Source: Henricia sp. BOLD:AAB3569
Taxonomy: Eukaryota > Echinodermata > Asteroidea > Spinulosida > Echinasteridae
DNA length: 64,000 nt
Direction of reading: 5' to 3'
Assembly (NCBI GenBank): GCA_037783545.1
Contig: JBBELK010000093.1
Location: 1,116,001-1,180,000 of the forward strand
Position numbers and translations under genes: made by a program. How positions within the stretch are numbered: position 1 is the stretch's first letter; the number at the start of each line of letters is the position of its first letter. Under the pieces are notes generated by a model. That model was not told where the DNA came from and made no database searches. It saw only the letters and a program-made list of their open reading frames with translations. This document shows, in pieces, positions 10,140 to 21,335 of the stretch.

Positions 10140-11394
10140 TGTCACTCAAAGTTCTAATGACAGAGTTTTCCAAGAGTTTATATGATAGTGTTTTTAGTGG
10201 CACTATTCGGAACCCAGCAAGAGGAGATAGCTGAATACATGCACTTGCATGCTTGGTTGAGGAATTTGACGAACCGACTAATTTACCTATGGCTGGACGG
10301 GGTGCATGAAGCATTTTTTTTGTAAATAGGGATATGTTCGGATGGAGTTCTGATGGGTATGGAAAGGTTTAAGGTAAGATTTTACTAGTTTGAAAATTGC
10401 TGCAGTTGAGTGAAGTTTTAAAATGTGGTGACATTGGGAGATTTGTTTTAACATGTGCATAGAATCATGTCTCAGAAGTCAGATACGATCTGAATACTGT
10501 GATAAATGGAATTTTGGCCATCGGTTATTTTAAGTTAAAAACAAGTGTAGCTCCACTTTTTTAAAATTATGGTTGATATTTGATTATATCTGAACTCTCT
10601 GTGTGGCACTCTCTGAGATTGTCATTATACAAGAAGTGGCATCATGTAGTTAGTAGTTTTGTAAATTGGTGTGTTTGAAATTTTGCATTTTATTGCAACT
10701 GCAAAATTGAAAATTTGTTGTGTTCACACTATGATTCTGGTTCAATCCGCCTTTCTAACTGCAAAAGTTAAGTGTGCACGCAGCGCATGCGTGGGCAGTT
10801 TTGTGTCGCGGAACTGGCACTGAATATGTCAGTTAAATTTACCACATGGCGTGCGCTGCACATGCTCCACCTCGAAGACGGTCAAATTGCTGAATCAGGC
10901 TTCGGGTAGACAATTGCGGGGTTCAACTCAACCCAAAAGGTGAATCGAAAAAGGTGAATCAGACCTGTTTTTTCCAAACATAAAAGGGTCTTAAATGTAA
11001 ACACATTCCATTAACTTGTTCCACTCTAAAGTAGTAGGTCCGTTGGAGCCAGTCTATCAAAATCAAGCAAAACCAGGTGTTGAAGTATGGAGTTGGAAAG
11101 TTGTGTTCATTCGTATTTCATTTCTATTTCGAGTTACAGATACACTTTGAATTTGCACTTCAGGATACATTGCAATAATACATTTTAACTATACTATAGA
11201 CACCAACAATGTTCATATTGAAATAGTAACTTCATTTAGCTTGTGTAGTTTTAAATCATTTTAGAGGTCTTTTGGGGTATTTTGCCTGTCGCATGAAGTG
11301 TTTGTTTTTGGATTTGATGTGCATGGTGTCTGAATGTGAACCTAGAACAAGAATGCACCTTTATTTGCTCTTGCTAAAATGAAATTGTATTTGT
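10140..11394. other. no gene seen
   Basis: AT-rich stretch with no recognisable exon. Around 10728-10990 the word GTTCACACTATGAT recalls the end of the element at 34311-34802, but the match is too short to call. Confidence 0.4.
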
Positions 11395-11517
11395 CCAGGG
11401 TCATATTTTTGCAAACATGACCAGAAATGTGTTTACAATGTCATCACTGATTCATGAATTAGTAAATCAATAAGTACACATTTGTTTCTGGTCGTGATTG
11501 CAAAAACTCGGCCCTGG
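11395..11517. repeat. 123-bp hairpin element
   Basis: Arms of about 38 bp run from CCAGGGTCATATTTTTGCAA to the inverted CAAAAACTCGGCCCTGG and share TGACCAGAAA / TTTCTGGTCG. Likely a small inverted-repeat transposon remnant. Confidence 0.6.
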
Positions 11518-12225
11518 TCATAATCAACTGAGCAGTACTAGAAGTGTGTTTTATTGCGTCATTGGGTGTAGCATCCGTGGCCCACAGACATGTTTTCATT
11601 GGTACATGTATTAACTTGGGTTTCAAAGAATCATTCATTTAATTTATTATGGACCAACTATATTGCTTCAATTCAATGCCGTTTATATTTCTGTAACCAC
11701 ACTAGAAGAGATTTGTTTGGATTTCAAATTTTGTTCCCTCATGATACGTATTCAGACACATTTTTGTCACTGTTTGTACGTCTTGATCCAGAAAGATTTT
11801 AATACCCAGACATCTTTTATCTTGCTCAAGAAGCAGTTTGTAAATAGTTGTAAATATATTTTAGCAATAAAGTTTACAAAGTGGAAGTATTACTGCATTG
11901 AAGCTCAACCCTTATTACCAATAGTGAGGGATTGTTGAGAGAACATTGAACTAACTTTGCAACCATGGGCCAATTTCATAGAGTCACTTAACAGTCTATT
12001 CTCTGTTAACTGACCCTTAAGCTATTTCATAGCTTTGATCAAGGCTTTTGGCTTGTCTTTAAGACGGCCCGCTGACATGTTCCTAGAATTATCAGCAAAT
12101 TTTTTACAAGTTTGTTCATGACGAATCAGCTTTCTTTGTAAATCTCTATTTCCGTGTGACCAGCTGCTGCACATATTATACTCACAGCGCGTGTGCTAGG
12201 ACTATGAACATACGTAACTTAAACG
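11518..12225. other. no gene seen
   Basis: Noncoding. The phrase ATTTCATAG recurs at 11972, 12024 and 12530, hinting at an old inverted-repeat element around 11960-12620 whose ends are too degraded to define. Confidence 0.35.
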
Positions 12226-12325
12226 TGGAGGCTCGTCAATGCACGTGAGGCCAAATTCATAGCAAAGGCATGGAGCTGCGTATTTCGTGGCACGAATTTG
12301 GCCTCGCGCGCATTGACAAGCCTCT
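12226..12325. repeat. hairpin around GGCCAAATTC / GAATTTGGCC
   Basis: The left arm has GAGGCTCGTCAATGCACGTG followed by AGGCCAAATTC. The right arm is GAATTTGGCCTCGCGCGCAT followed by TGACAAGCCTC. It is probably the core of a degraded element. Confidence 0.5.
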
Positions 12326-12619
12326 GCATGTATCAGTCCGTAACCCAACGAGCTAGGGCAGGCCGTACGCAGCTAGTATTGTACATCGAGTGTGTTGCCG
12401 TATGGGTTGGTATGGAAGTCGTGACCACATGGTGGCTAGTTTTGATGCCGTGTGTGGTTTGTATGTGCAAGACCCAATATTCTCTCGTACAACTAAAAAA
12501 TCCAGAGACCGCCTTAGACAAGGCTAGCTATTTCATAGACTGGTTTTCGCGAGTTAGTCCAAAAGTTCAACTAACGCTGATATCTGGTCAAACAGGTTTT
12601 GCAAATTAGTCAACTACAT

Positions 12620-12720
12620 GTAGCCACTGAGACAGGGTTGTAACGACTAACGAGTCTCTTCTGCTCAAGTCAAGTCAGTAAAAATTGGGACTCGAGTCCG
12701 AGTCTTTACAACACTGGCGC
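12620..12720. repeat. degenerate GAGTC / CAAGTC-rich fragment
   Basis: Starts GGGTTGTAACGAC and ends GTCTTTACAACAC, with repeated CAAGTC and GAGTC between. It resembles the intact copy at 57481-57670. Confidence 0.4.
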
Positions 12721-13009
12721 TTTATTCCCACTTATCTCATCACCATAGCTTCCCGGCCGTTGACTATAAAGCTTTCTTCAAATTCAGGAACACACCTGCT
12801 CAACAGCAAGCAATTGAAAAAACAAAGCTTAACTGCAAAGCTAAACTTTGCCTAAAACAGTGACACTACAATAGCCTTTCCAAGCATGAAAATCCGGAGG
12901 CTCTGCTCATATCCCATGCACGCATGTTTGTTGTTGGTAATTGGTGGCATCTTCAGCAACTATAAGGCCCTTTATGCCATCAACTACATACGGTTTTAGA
13001 TTTAACTAT

Positions 13010-13140
13010 ACATCATTATCAACTTGAGATGACAAAGGAGTTGCAGTCAAGGACTGCAAACCCAATCCACATACACGCCCTGGATTCAAACCCAGGACGC
13101 CAGAGGTGAAAGGCGAGCCACGCATGTTTTATCAGGTCGA
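13010..13140 (-). mobile_element. tRNA-headed SINE fragment
   Basis: On the minus strand the box B-like GGGTTTGAATCCAGG follows GTGGCTCGCCTTTCACC. Only a partial tRNA-like fold is possible, so this is a SINE or tRNA pseudogene relic. Confidence 0.45.
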
Positions 13141-13429
13141 GGGCCCTTAACTACAGGATTCCCCCAGAACCGGGAAATGTCGAATTTCATCACTATGGGA
13201 ATCACTGAAGGTGTACAGTATTGCAAGCGATTCTAAACTGGTCGATAAATGCCTGGTTGTCCACAAGTTTACTGTATTTAATAAACTTTTGTTCTGTTCA
13301 ATAAATTTTTTTGTGTGTAGGGTGGGAATGATAGGTGATTTTTTTTTTAGGGACCGCTATTGTGAATTAATTTAATACAGTTGTGGACAAATGTCCGCGG
13401 GTTTGGGAAATCTGGATGCGGTCAGCTAA

Positions 13430-13515
13430 ACAACTTGGCTTCACCAGGATTTAAACCACGGACCTTCTGCTATAATGTGGGGACGCCCTACCAATGAGCT
13501 ATGAAGACAACTGGC
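13430..13515 (-). mobile_element. tRNA-like sequence (SINE head)
   Basis: Minus strand reads TAGCTCATTGGTAGGGCGT, then GTGGTTTAAATCC, the spacing of boxes A and B in a tRNA. The box B GGTTTAAAT is mutated and the acceptor stem does not pair. Confidence 0.45.
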
Positions 13516-14047
13516 GGTCTTGAAACATGGTATTGCAGTTGTTCCTTGCTGTTTGGGAGAATATATTTAGAGTCTTCCCTAAACTGAGGCACGTTATGAA
13601 AAAGATGTGTTTCTGGAAAAAATGTTTTTTGTCCCTAAGACTCTGGGCTAGGCCCACTCCAGTTGTGACATTGACCTGATAGAGAACATCGGCCTATGTA
13701 GCTTGGCGACAATCCTGTGTCGACTAGCGACCTTTCCTAAATATACCATGATGATACATGTGGACGATTCCAAACGTGTTCCATTGAGTACTGTACTATT
13801 ACATATGTACGTGACAATGTCGCCCGATTTCCCTGTGCTTTAGCAATGAACGTTTCAGATTTCCATCGAATGTTTAAACCCAGTTACTTTGGTAGCCGAC
13901 ATTTCACTTCAGTGGTATATTTAGCTTGCCAAAACTACGGCATTGCATAAACAGTATGTAATTCAACTGATGTGCTCCCCACACTGCGGTACTACAATCA
14001 ATTTAACAAATGCAACACTGAGAGAAAAATTAGGGAGTATACCAACT
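13516..14047. other. no gene seen
   Basis: No exon, RNA gene or clear repeat end recognised. Confidence 0.4.
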
Positions 14048-14190
14048 GTGCCTTGTAGCTCAGCTGGTAGAGCATCTGTCCGGTGAGTCTGAGATCTCGG
14101 GTTCGAATCCTGATTAAAAGGCCCTTACGATTTTCCTCTCATCTCAAGTTTGGTGAGCTTAGAATGCCATTTTATACCTTGTTTTCTCCA
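14048..14190 (+). mobile_element. tRNA-headed SINE, family A, copy 1
   Basis: TTGTAGCTCAGCTGGTAGAG (box A) and GGGTTCGAATCC (box B), then GGCCCTTACGATTTTCCTCT. The same order occurs inverted at 22195-22340 and direct at 22427-22545. The acceptor stem is broken, so not a working tRNA. Confidence 0.7.
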
Positions 14191-14409
14191 AACAAGAAAG
14201 ATTAACTGAACGAACTTGACTACCCTAACAACACTGCTCAAAGCATACAAATATTACTCTCACATCTTGTACATTTATTAAAATAACACGGGTCTTTTCA
14301 ACAATGTGTCTGTATTCTCCCATGCATACACTTGGAAAACCAGTTGAGAGATTTAATACCTGAAACACAATTCGAATCGACTAATGTGAATACAAGTATT
14401 GATAAAGAG

Positions 14410-14655
14410 CATGTGTGGTCTCGTGGGTATCCAGCCGTGCTCGTGATCAAAGGACTACGGGTTCGAGCCCCACTTGTGCCAACGTGCTTGTGTCCGTGGG
14501 CAAGACACTTAATCTCAATTGCCTCGTCAACCCAAACGACATTTGGGGAGCTGTTAGGGAAATGGTTGTGCGAAATGGTTCTGGTGATTTCCTGATGGCA
14601 GCGATGATGTTAATGGCAACAACGCCAGGAGTACCCTAGGGTAGACGTGTCCACC
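14410..14655 (+). mobile_element. tRNA-headed SINE, family B, copy 1
   Basis: Head contains box B GGGTTCGAGCCCC, followed by GTGGGCAAGACACTTAATC and the body GATTTCCTGATGGCAGC up to ACGTGTCCACC. A diverged inverted copy is at 42556-42812. Confidence 0.65.
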
Positions 14656-15295
14656 ATTACATTAATTTTGACACTGGCAGTACATGCATCAAAATTGCAC
14701 TTTTTTATAGCAGGCCTAGGTTCCAATACATTGTACATGCATTACTGATTTTGTGCATACCCACACTGAGAAGCTTACATGAAAAGACAATTACAGCATC
14801 CACTTTTTGTGCATGGTCTGTGCCATTATGTAAAAAACAGTGTGACCCGGCCCACCTCTCCCAGAAATAACATTTTTGCACAAGACCCTCAATGCATTGT
14901 TATGGCATTTTTTGGGGGAGGAGAGCAAAATACTTCATATTGAAAATTTTCCCCCAAGTTTGCAGCTGAAAACTGTTTACTTTTAAATTACAGCCATAGA
15001 AATGTTTATACATGTACTCAAAATATTTCATGCCTCGTGGACAACAAATGCTCCCCCGACAACAAATGCAGTACGCCCATACCGGCATAATTCGCTGCAA
15101 TTATATTTTCATTTCAGCTTCTCAATGTTTCATTTCGTTCATCAAAATGAAGAGCAATTTGCCCTAATTTAGCTGAGTACCGTGTACTTCGCATTTAAAG
15201 CTACCAGGATTATTGAATTTTTGTAAATTACTAGAATGTTCAATTAACTTTGGTCCATTATGCAAAGCTCGGGCCTACCAGCACAAGTCGCTTAG
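14656..15295. other. no gene seen
   Basis: Noncoding AT-rich sequence without recognisable structure. Confidence 0.35.
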
Positions 15296-16017
15296 AGGGC
15301 CCCTGAAATGCAAAGGAACTTTATGCACAGTTTTTGCTGCATATGAAGGATTACTTGTTTATTTGAAAGAGTGCTACTGTTCATTTTGATGCCCTATGAA
15401 TAAAAGGTGGCATTTTTCAACTTAAATTCTTTACAGAAACTCACAGAAAGAGGGCGCTGTTTGGGGCATATGCAGCACGATATGTGGCAGAGGGTATCCC
15501 CCTACCATTGTTCCCCCATTGTGTCTCAAACATCTAAGGAATTCCTTTCAGTTTTTAGGGGTTGTTGGTGCGTTAACAAAAGGGAAGAGTGTGTTGAGGT
15601 ATAGGGGCGTTAGGGGGGAGTCCCTTTGCCACATAGCAGAAAAGCAAAGAAAAAACATAAGACTTCAAACTGGAATTGTAAAGAATTGCTCCAGTTTCCA
15701 GCCTTAGTTTTTTAATGGCTTGTAAGGCAACATCATGTAAAACAAACCCAAACAACCATGGGTTACAAAAGATTCAGCAAGTTGGAGAAAAAGGTGAAAT
15801 ATTTTGAGTACAGTTGAATGAGATTTTTCTGTGTTTGCCTAATGTGACATCACAACTGTGCTAATGAATATGTAAATTGTTATTAGCATAAAAATCTAAA
15901 ACCTTGATTTTAACTCCCTAAACAACTTCCAAGTAGGGTTTTTATGACAGTAATTAAGTGAATGGAGTAGTTGCACAGCATAGATTTCATTGATAAAAAT
16001 ACCATTTCAGGGGCCCT
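15296..16017. mobile_element. 722-bp element ending AGGGCCCCTGAAATG
   Basis: A perfect 15-bp terminal inverted repeat (15296-15310 and 16003-16017). Interior words GCTAATGAATATG and GTGACATCACAAC recur around 29940 and 48850 in two TTAA-flanked elements, so the three are related. Confidence 0.7.
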
Positions 16018-16327
16018 TTTTAAAGATATATTATGGTCCATGCGTTGTGTGTGTGGCACCTCGAAAAATAATTTGTTTTTTTAAATTGATAATTTCCTGG
16101 TAACATTAAAGTTATTCGCTTTTAAATGAGACCAACGTTTAGTTAGCGAACAATTACTATCAATAATTTAAGGCGTAGACTTGCCTAAGTCTTCCCTCCC
16201 GTGCTCGGTCTGCAATGTGCAGCGCACAGTGCGCCCTCCGGACCGGTGGCCTGTCCAATCTGATTCCTTCTAATTGCTCTGTCTCAGAAAATCTTCCAAG
16301 ACAGAAGAAAAGAGATTTGACAGGCCA

Positions 16328-16446
16328 CCATTCAACCCACACCACCGATAATACTTGCCGAACCCGAACCAAACAAATGTTCGGGAAGAAATTTTCGAAC
16401 TTTTGCCGAACCGAACCAAACTTGCAGACTTCGTTACAGCATTACC
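16328..16446. repeat. dispersed repeat with GAACCCGAACC motifs, copy 2
   Basis: Partner of 3346-3466 in the same orientation. The minus-strand frame keeps the peptide VRVRQVLS in both copies, which may be a decayed coding relic. Confidence 0.7.
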
Positions 16447-16798
16447 ACCAGTCCAGAGGGCACGCCGCGCACCACAGACCATGCTAACACGGGCAAGTCT
16501 AGGCAAGGTGCAAAAACGGTCGTATAAAAACGGTGTTTTTCACAGGGTTGCCAATGTCTGAAATACAAAGTATGATGTTTTGTCGTTGAAATTAAGCAAA
16601 TGCTTAAAAAATTCGTTCGGAGAAAAAAGAAATCAAATTTGCTGAGAACCACAGGCAATATCCCCTTCGATCACAATTTGTTCATTTGTTAAAAGGGACT
16701 TCTTTTTCTGATCAAATTCCTGTGACTGAATGGGATATTACTTTAATTCATACACGAAATCTACAGGTATACAATACATCAGTTCAAGAAGCAATATA

Positions 16799-17150
16799 GT
16801 GGGGTACCGTGGCCAAGTGGTTTAGGTCATTGACTCGCAATCATAGGTGAAAACTTGGGGTTGCGGGTTCGAACCTCCCCCCGGCTGCGGTACCTGAGCC
16901 CTTAGCAAGGCACTCAACAGCACTTGCTTCATCCTTCGGAAGGGATGTAAAGCCGTTGGTCCAGTGTGTTGGATAACGGTAACGCACTTTAAAGGTCCCA
17001 GAGCATTCTTTCGTGAAAAGCAAGGGGATTCCCTGGTGTCTCTGGCCCTTTCTAATTTTTAATTCTTCATGGGTTTCCTCACGCTTGCGAGTGACGGTGC
17101 AATGGGCACTTTAGAGGACTCCCTGGTATGAATCCCAGAAATAAACTAGA
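16799..17150 (+). mobile_element. tRNA-headed SINE, family C, copy 1
   Basis: Begins GTACCGTGGCCAAGTGG, with box B GCGGGTTCGAACC, then GCAAGGCACTCAACAG and a body with GTAAAGCCGTTGGTCCAGTG and CTCACGCTTGCGAG. It is colinear with 19481-19806. The long variable region of the head suggests a Ser/Leu-type tRNA ancestor. Confidence 0.75.
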
Positions 17151-17255
17151 GGTATGACGTTTGTTGTTACAAACGCCAGGTGATCGGGTTAAATGAACAT
17201 TTTGTGATGAATTTCAGACGTTGTTATCACCTGTGGAATGGCAAAAATGGAAGTT

Positions 17256-17378
17256 CAGCAGCCGATTTCACGAAACTTTACGCAATTGCGCAAGTCCACT
17301 TACGCCATTACTTGCGCAATAACTTATGGCGTAAGTGGACTTGCGCAATTGCGTAAAGTTTCGTGAAATCGGCTGCTG
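17256..17378. mobile_element. 123-bp perfect hairpin element, CAGCCGATTTCACGAAAC family
   Basis: Two 53-bp arms are exact reverse complements around a 17-bp loop, starting CAGCAGCCGATTTCACG. It is nested in the 2.2-kb element. Longer family members sit at 21394-21561, 42171-42333 and 42813-43441. Confidence 0.9.
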
Positions 17379-17500
17379 TATACACTAATCCGGTAACTAA
17401 TATCTCCTCCCTGCATATCCGCCATAGCTGGGGGTTGATAGCTTGCACCGTTTTGAGATATGAATTGTTGAAATAATAACCTTTGAAATCTTGTAATGTG

Positions 17501-18495
17501 ACACCTGTGACGACATCATGACGTCACAATTTTGTGCACAAATTGTTCAACAATTTGATAAACATCAAGTTCTTAAATGTGGCGAAAGAATCATGCAAAT
17601 ATCTGCTGTAGTTCTCAAGATACAGCATTTTAAAACATCTCAGCTCCAAATTTGCGTGATTTGACACCACATTACGTAACCACCGTCCATGTAATGACGT
17701 CACCAATGGTATAGTCAAAAGGTCCACATGTGTGGAAACATTTCGTTCCGTAGAAATATGGTCAAATTCACTACCACTTTGAATCTATTTGCATTCAAAA
17801 TGCTAAAAAATTGCACATTTTCGAACAACTTCCGGTTTGGACCGGAAGTAGGCGTCACACAGGGGTCATGACATCGTATGATTTGTTCAGTTCATTTAGA
17901 CTTATCATGTTGTGAAAGAATTGTTCAAGTATCTATTACGGTTCTTGAGATATGAATTTTGAAAATAATAACCTTTGAATTTTTGTAATTTGACACCTGT
18001 GACGATATCATGACGTCACAATGTTGTGCACAAATTGTTCAACAATTTGATAAACATCAAGTTCTTAAATGTGGCGAAAGAATCATGCAAATATCTGCTG
18101 TAGTTCTCAAGATACAGCATTTTAAAACAATTCAGCTCCAAATTAGCGTATTTTGACGCCACATTACGTAACCACTGTCCATGTGATGACGTCACAAATG
18201 GTATAGTCAAAAAGTCTACATGTGTGGAAACATTTCGTTCCGTAGAAATATGGTCAAATTCACTACCACTTTTAATCTATTTGCATTCAAAACGCTTACA
18301 AAATGCACATTTTCGAACAACTTCCGGTTTGGACCGGAAGTAGGCGTCACACAGGGGTCATGACATCGTATGATTTGTTCAGTTCATTTAGACTTATCAT
18401 GTTGTGAAAGAATTGTTCAAGTATCTATTACGGTTCTTGAGATATGAATTTTGGAAATAATAACCTTTGAATTTTTGTAATTTGACACCTGATGA
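17501..18495. repeat. 492-bp tandem repeat, two units plus start of a third
   Basis: The phrase ACACCTG recurs at 17501, 17993 and 18485, exactly 492 bp apart each time, with long colinear identity between units. Each unit has two TGACGTCA-type sites and the inverted pair ACTTCCGGTTT / ACCGGAAGT. Confidence 0.85.
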
Positions 18496-19480
18496 CGTCA
18501 TGATTACGTCACACTTGATGCCATCGTGATACTATACATTCTGGTGAAAGTCTGCCGTAGGGCCTATGTCTGTATCTAATTTACTAACGATTCAGCTTGG
18601 TTTGATAGGCATTGTTGCTGGTAAGTGTAAAAACTGAGATTCTCAGTTTCGTTGAACTTTGACCTCCAATTGACCCCAGAAGGAAGGGTCAGATGAAAAT
18701 GCCCACACAAAGAAAATTGTAGCACAGAATGTCATCTATAAACCTGCCAAATACGAAGATCCTGGGTCACGTGGTTTTCAAGACGGAAGCATTTTAAAAT
18801 ATGCATATTTTGGTTTTTTGGGGGGTGTAATTTGATACTTGATGACGTCACGATGACGTCACGCTTGATGCCATCATAATATTATACACGCTGGTGAAAG
18901 TCTGCCATAGGACCTATGCCTGTACTTAGTTACTTAAAGATTCAGCTTCGTTTGATGGGCATTGTTGCTCAATAAGTGCAAAAATTGCGATTTTCGTTTT
19001 CGTTGAACTTTGACCTCAGATTGACCCCAGAAGGAAGGGTCAGATGAAAATGCCCACACGAAGAAAATCGTAGGCCATGATCTTATCTATAAGCCTGCTA
19101 AATACGAAAATCATGGGTCACGTGGTTTTCCAGACGGAAGCATTTTAAAACATGCATATTTTAGTCATTTTTGGGTTGTAATTTGATACCCAATGACGTC
19201 ACAATGACGTCACCCTTGTATGCACACCTTCACATTGGGGTTGATGTTCCTACAAAGTTTCAAGTTGATAGCTTGAACCGTTTTGAAGAAAAGCTCTGGA
19301 AACGTTTGAGTGGAAAAAGAAAAAAAAAAAAGAAATCGTACGAGAGTAATAGGTGATCGGGCTGTTGGCCCGATCACCTAATAATAATAATACAGATTAA
19401 TAAGATTATTACAAAATAAATACTGTACATTTTACATAACATAGTACTAGTAGGTGTATTAACATGTATTAACATGTATA

Positions 19481-19830
19481 CGTGGGGTGTCGTGGCTGAG
19501 TTGGTTTGGGTCACTGACTCACAATACTCAGGTGAAAACTTTGGGGTTGCTAGTTCGATACCCGGCTGGGGTACCTGTGCCCTTGAGCAAGGCACTTAAA
19601 CACACTTGCTCCATCCTTCGAAAGGGATGTAAAGCCGTTGGTCCAGTGCGTTAGGTAACCCACTTTAAAGACCCCAGAGCATTCTTTCGTTAAGAGCAAG
19701 GTGATTCCCAGGTGTCTCTGACCATTTCTAATTCTCCTTACGGGTTTTCTCACGCTTGCGAGCGACAGTGCAATGGGCACTTTTAAGGAAACCTTGGTTT
19801 CAGTACCAGAAGGAAATAATAATAATAACA
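19481..19830 (+). mobile_element. tRNA-headed SINE, family C, copy 2
   Basis: Head GTCGTGGCTGAGTTGG with box B CTAGTTCGATACC, then GCCCTTGAGCAAGGCACTTA and the same body as 16799-17150. It ends in an (AAT)n tail at about 19806-19825. Confidence 0.75.
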
Positions 19831-19934
19831 GTGAAACCTTGTTAATAAGATGTCCTTAGGACTTTGCAGATCACCTTGTTAGGACAGGAACATTGTACTT
19901 TCAAGAATAAAAAAAAAAACAACAAATGATTAGG

Positions 19935-20250
19935 ACCTAAAATAGTCCTTGTTATTTAAACAACGCTGAATGCCGCAATAGGGCGACATTTCGGCAAGAC
20001 TCTCACCGGAGACCACCGAAATTTCGGCAAGAGTCACTCAAAATGACACCTTATTTTTTTACCCAAAGCTTCCAAAAATGGTTGCAGACCAAGAAGAAAC
20101 AGCTCCAGTCCCAACAAAAATGGTTCTCGACCTAAACAAAATGGTTTTTGACCTAAATAAATTAATTTTAAACTCAAAAATATTATGGCGACACCAAAAT
20201 GTCGCCCTATTGAGCAGGTCGCCCTAATTCTGAGCAGGTCGCCCTATTCT
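19935..20250. repeat. GGGCGACATTT / AAATGTCGCCC repeat, copy 1
   Basis: Colinear with 44680-44990 in the same orientation, with shared CACCGAAATTTCGGCAAGAG and AATGACACCTTATTTTTTTA. Inverted AGGGCGACATTT and AAATGTCGCCCT near the ends suggest a transposon. Confidence 0.75.
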
Positions 20251-21005
20251 AGCATTGATAGTAATTAGCAGAATGTTGTATTAACATTTATATTATTGCT
20301 CTTATAACTGTATGAGAAAGGTCTTTTAATACAGGTCAGGGTTTTTGTTTTCCTGAAAGAGAAAGTGACCAGTCTGTTATGTTTTGTCTCATGTCTAAAC
20401 AATATTACACTGGATGAGTGGTTATGATGATAAAACTGAAAAATTGTCAAAATATTTACATCTTGGAATTTTGAAAATTTATCAATGAAAAATCAGAGAA
20501 TTTTACTTTAAATTCATGAAATATTGGAAACCGTGCATATTGTACTGAGGTTTCTTCACAGTCCTAAAATGCATATTGTAAATTTGACAGAGTGACCCAA
20601 AAAAACCATTGTTAAATTTAACCCAGATTATTTGCAGCTTCCCAGGTAAAAAGCTACCCGGGTCAGAAGTGGGTAAATGTTGTGTGAATAAGCCTCCTGT
20701 ACGGTACATTACAACTCCTTTTTTGAATCTTTCTACATTCATGCTGTACTGTTAATGTAATTATTGGAGCATGCAATTTTAGCTTTCGCACAGCATGAAA
20801 AAAGTACCTGGATAACAGACTGTCAACATCAGGAACTGGTTCAGCTATTCAAAAAAGGGTAACTATATACCGGAAATATGTGTGACAATCTACTGTAGAG
20901 TGGGCAAACTATTTTGCACAAAATACCCTGATGTTAAAGGTCTAAACATTGTATGAAATTCGGTGATTGCTAAGACACAAGCCTAGGGCAGAAAGTAACT
21001 TTAAT
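20251..21005 (-). other. 3' flank of Artemis, probably containing its 3' untranslated region
   Basis: No competing gene. On the minus strand ATTAAA (21005-21000) follows the stop codon at once and is too close to be convincing. The true polyadenylation site is not visible. Confidence 0.35.
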
Positions 21006-21335
21006 CTAGGGTATGAGTGTCTTTTTGCATGATTTAAGAGAAACAGCATCTCCCCTTGCGATTCTGGCCCGCACTTCTTCTACTTGTTCAGGCTGTAGAC
21101 CCTTACCCTCTGGGGTGTACGGGATGTCAAAGTCTGACGAGCATCGCGAGGCAACAGACCCCTGAGAACTCGGCAGGAAGGTGTCCTGTGATTGGCTCAT
21201 GTCCTGCTCCACGTGTTCCTCATTGTCATTGCCATCTCGGGGAACCAGAGACCCAGCTGGTGAGGCCTGGGAGCTTAAGACTATGGTGCCGCGAGACTCG
21301 GACCTGATGATATTGTTGTGAATGCAGCCCTGTAC
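21006..21335 (-). CDS. DCLRE1C: Artemis last exon (conserved C-terminal peptide)
   Basis: Acceptor CCCCAG, phase 0, 109 residues to TAG (21008-21006). Contains SSDFDIPYTPE and the basic end SLKSCKKTLIP, aligned with the human C-terminus. Confidence 0.9.
   Translation of the reverse strand, partial: VQGCIHNNIIRSESRGTIVLSSQASPAGSLVPRDGNDNEEHVEQDMSQSQDTFLPSSQGSVASRCSSDFDIPYTPEGKGLQPEQVEEVRARIARGDAVSLKSCKKTLIP

Larger units (their letters stand above)
17178..19379. mobile_element. 2.2-kb element with AGGTGATCGGG ends and terminal hairpin
   Basis: Starts AGGTGATCGGG at 17178 and ends CCCGATCACCT at 19379. The right end is itself a perfect hairpin, AGGTGATCGGGC with GCCCGATCACCT around TGTTG. The interior holds two 492-bp direct repeats, many TGACGTCA sites and conserved phrases such as GGGTCACGTGGTTTTC. 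A 5'-truncated inverted copy with the same hairpin end lies at 54300-54868. No transposase. A fixed hairpin end with a truncated other end recalls Helitrons, whereas matching ends argue for a TIR element; I cannot decide. Confidence 0.7.

Noticed and set aside
14048..14120. Functional tRNA genes at 14048, 22290, 22430 and 24910
   Set aside because: Acceptor or anticodon arms are broken, and the same SINE-like tail follows several heads.
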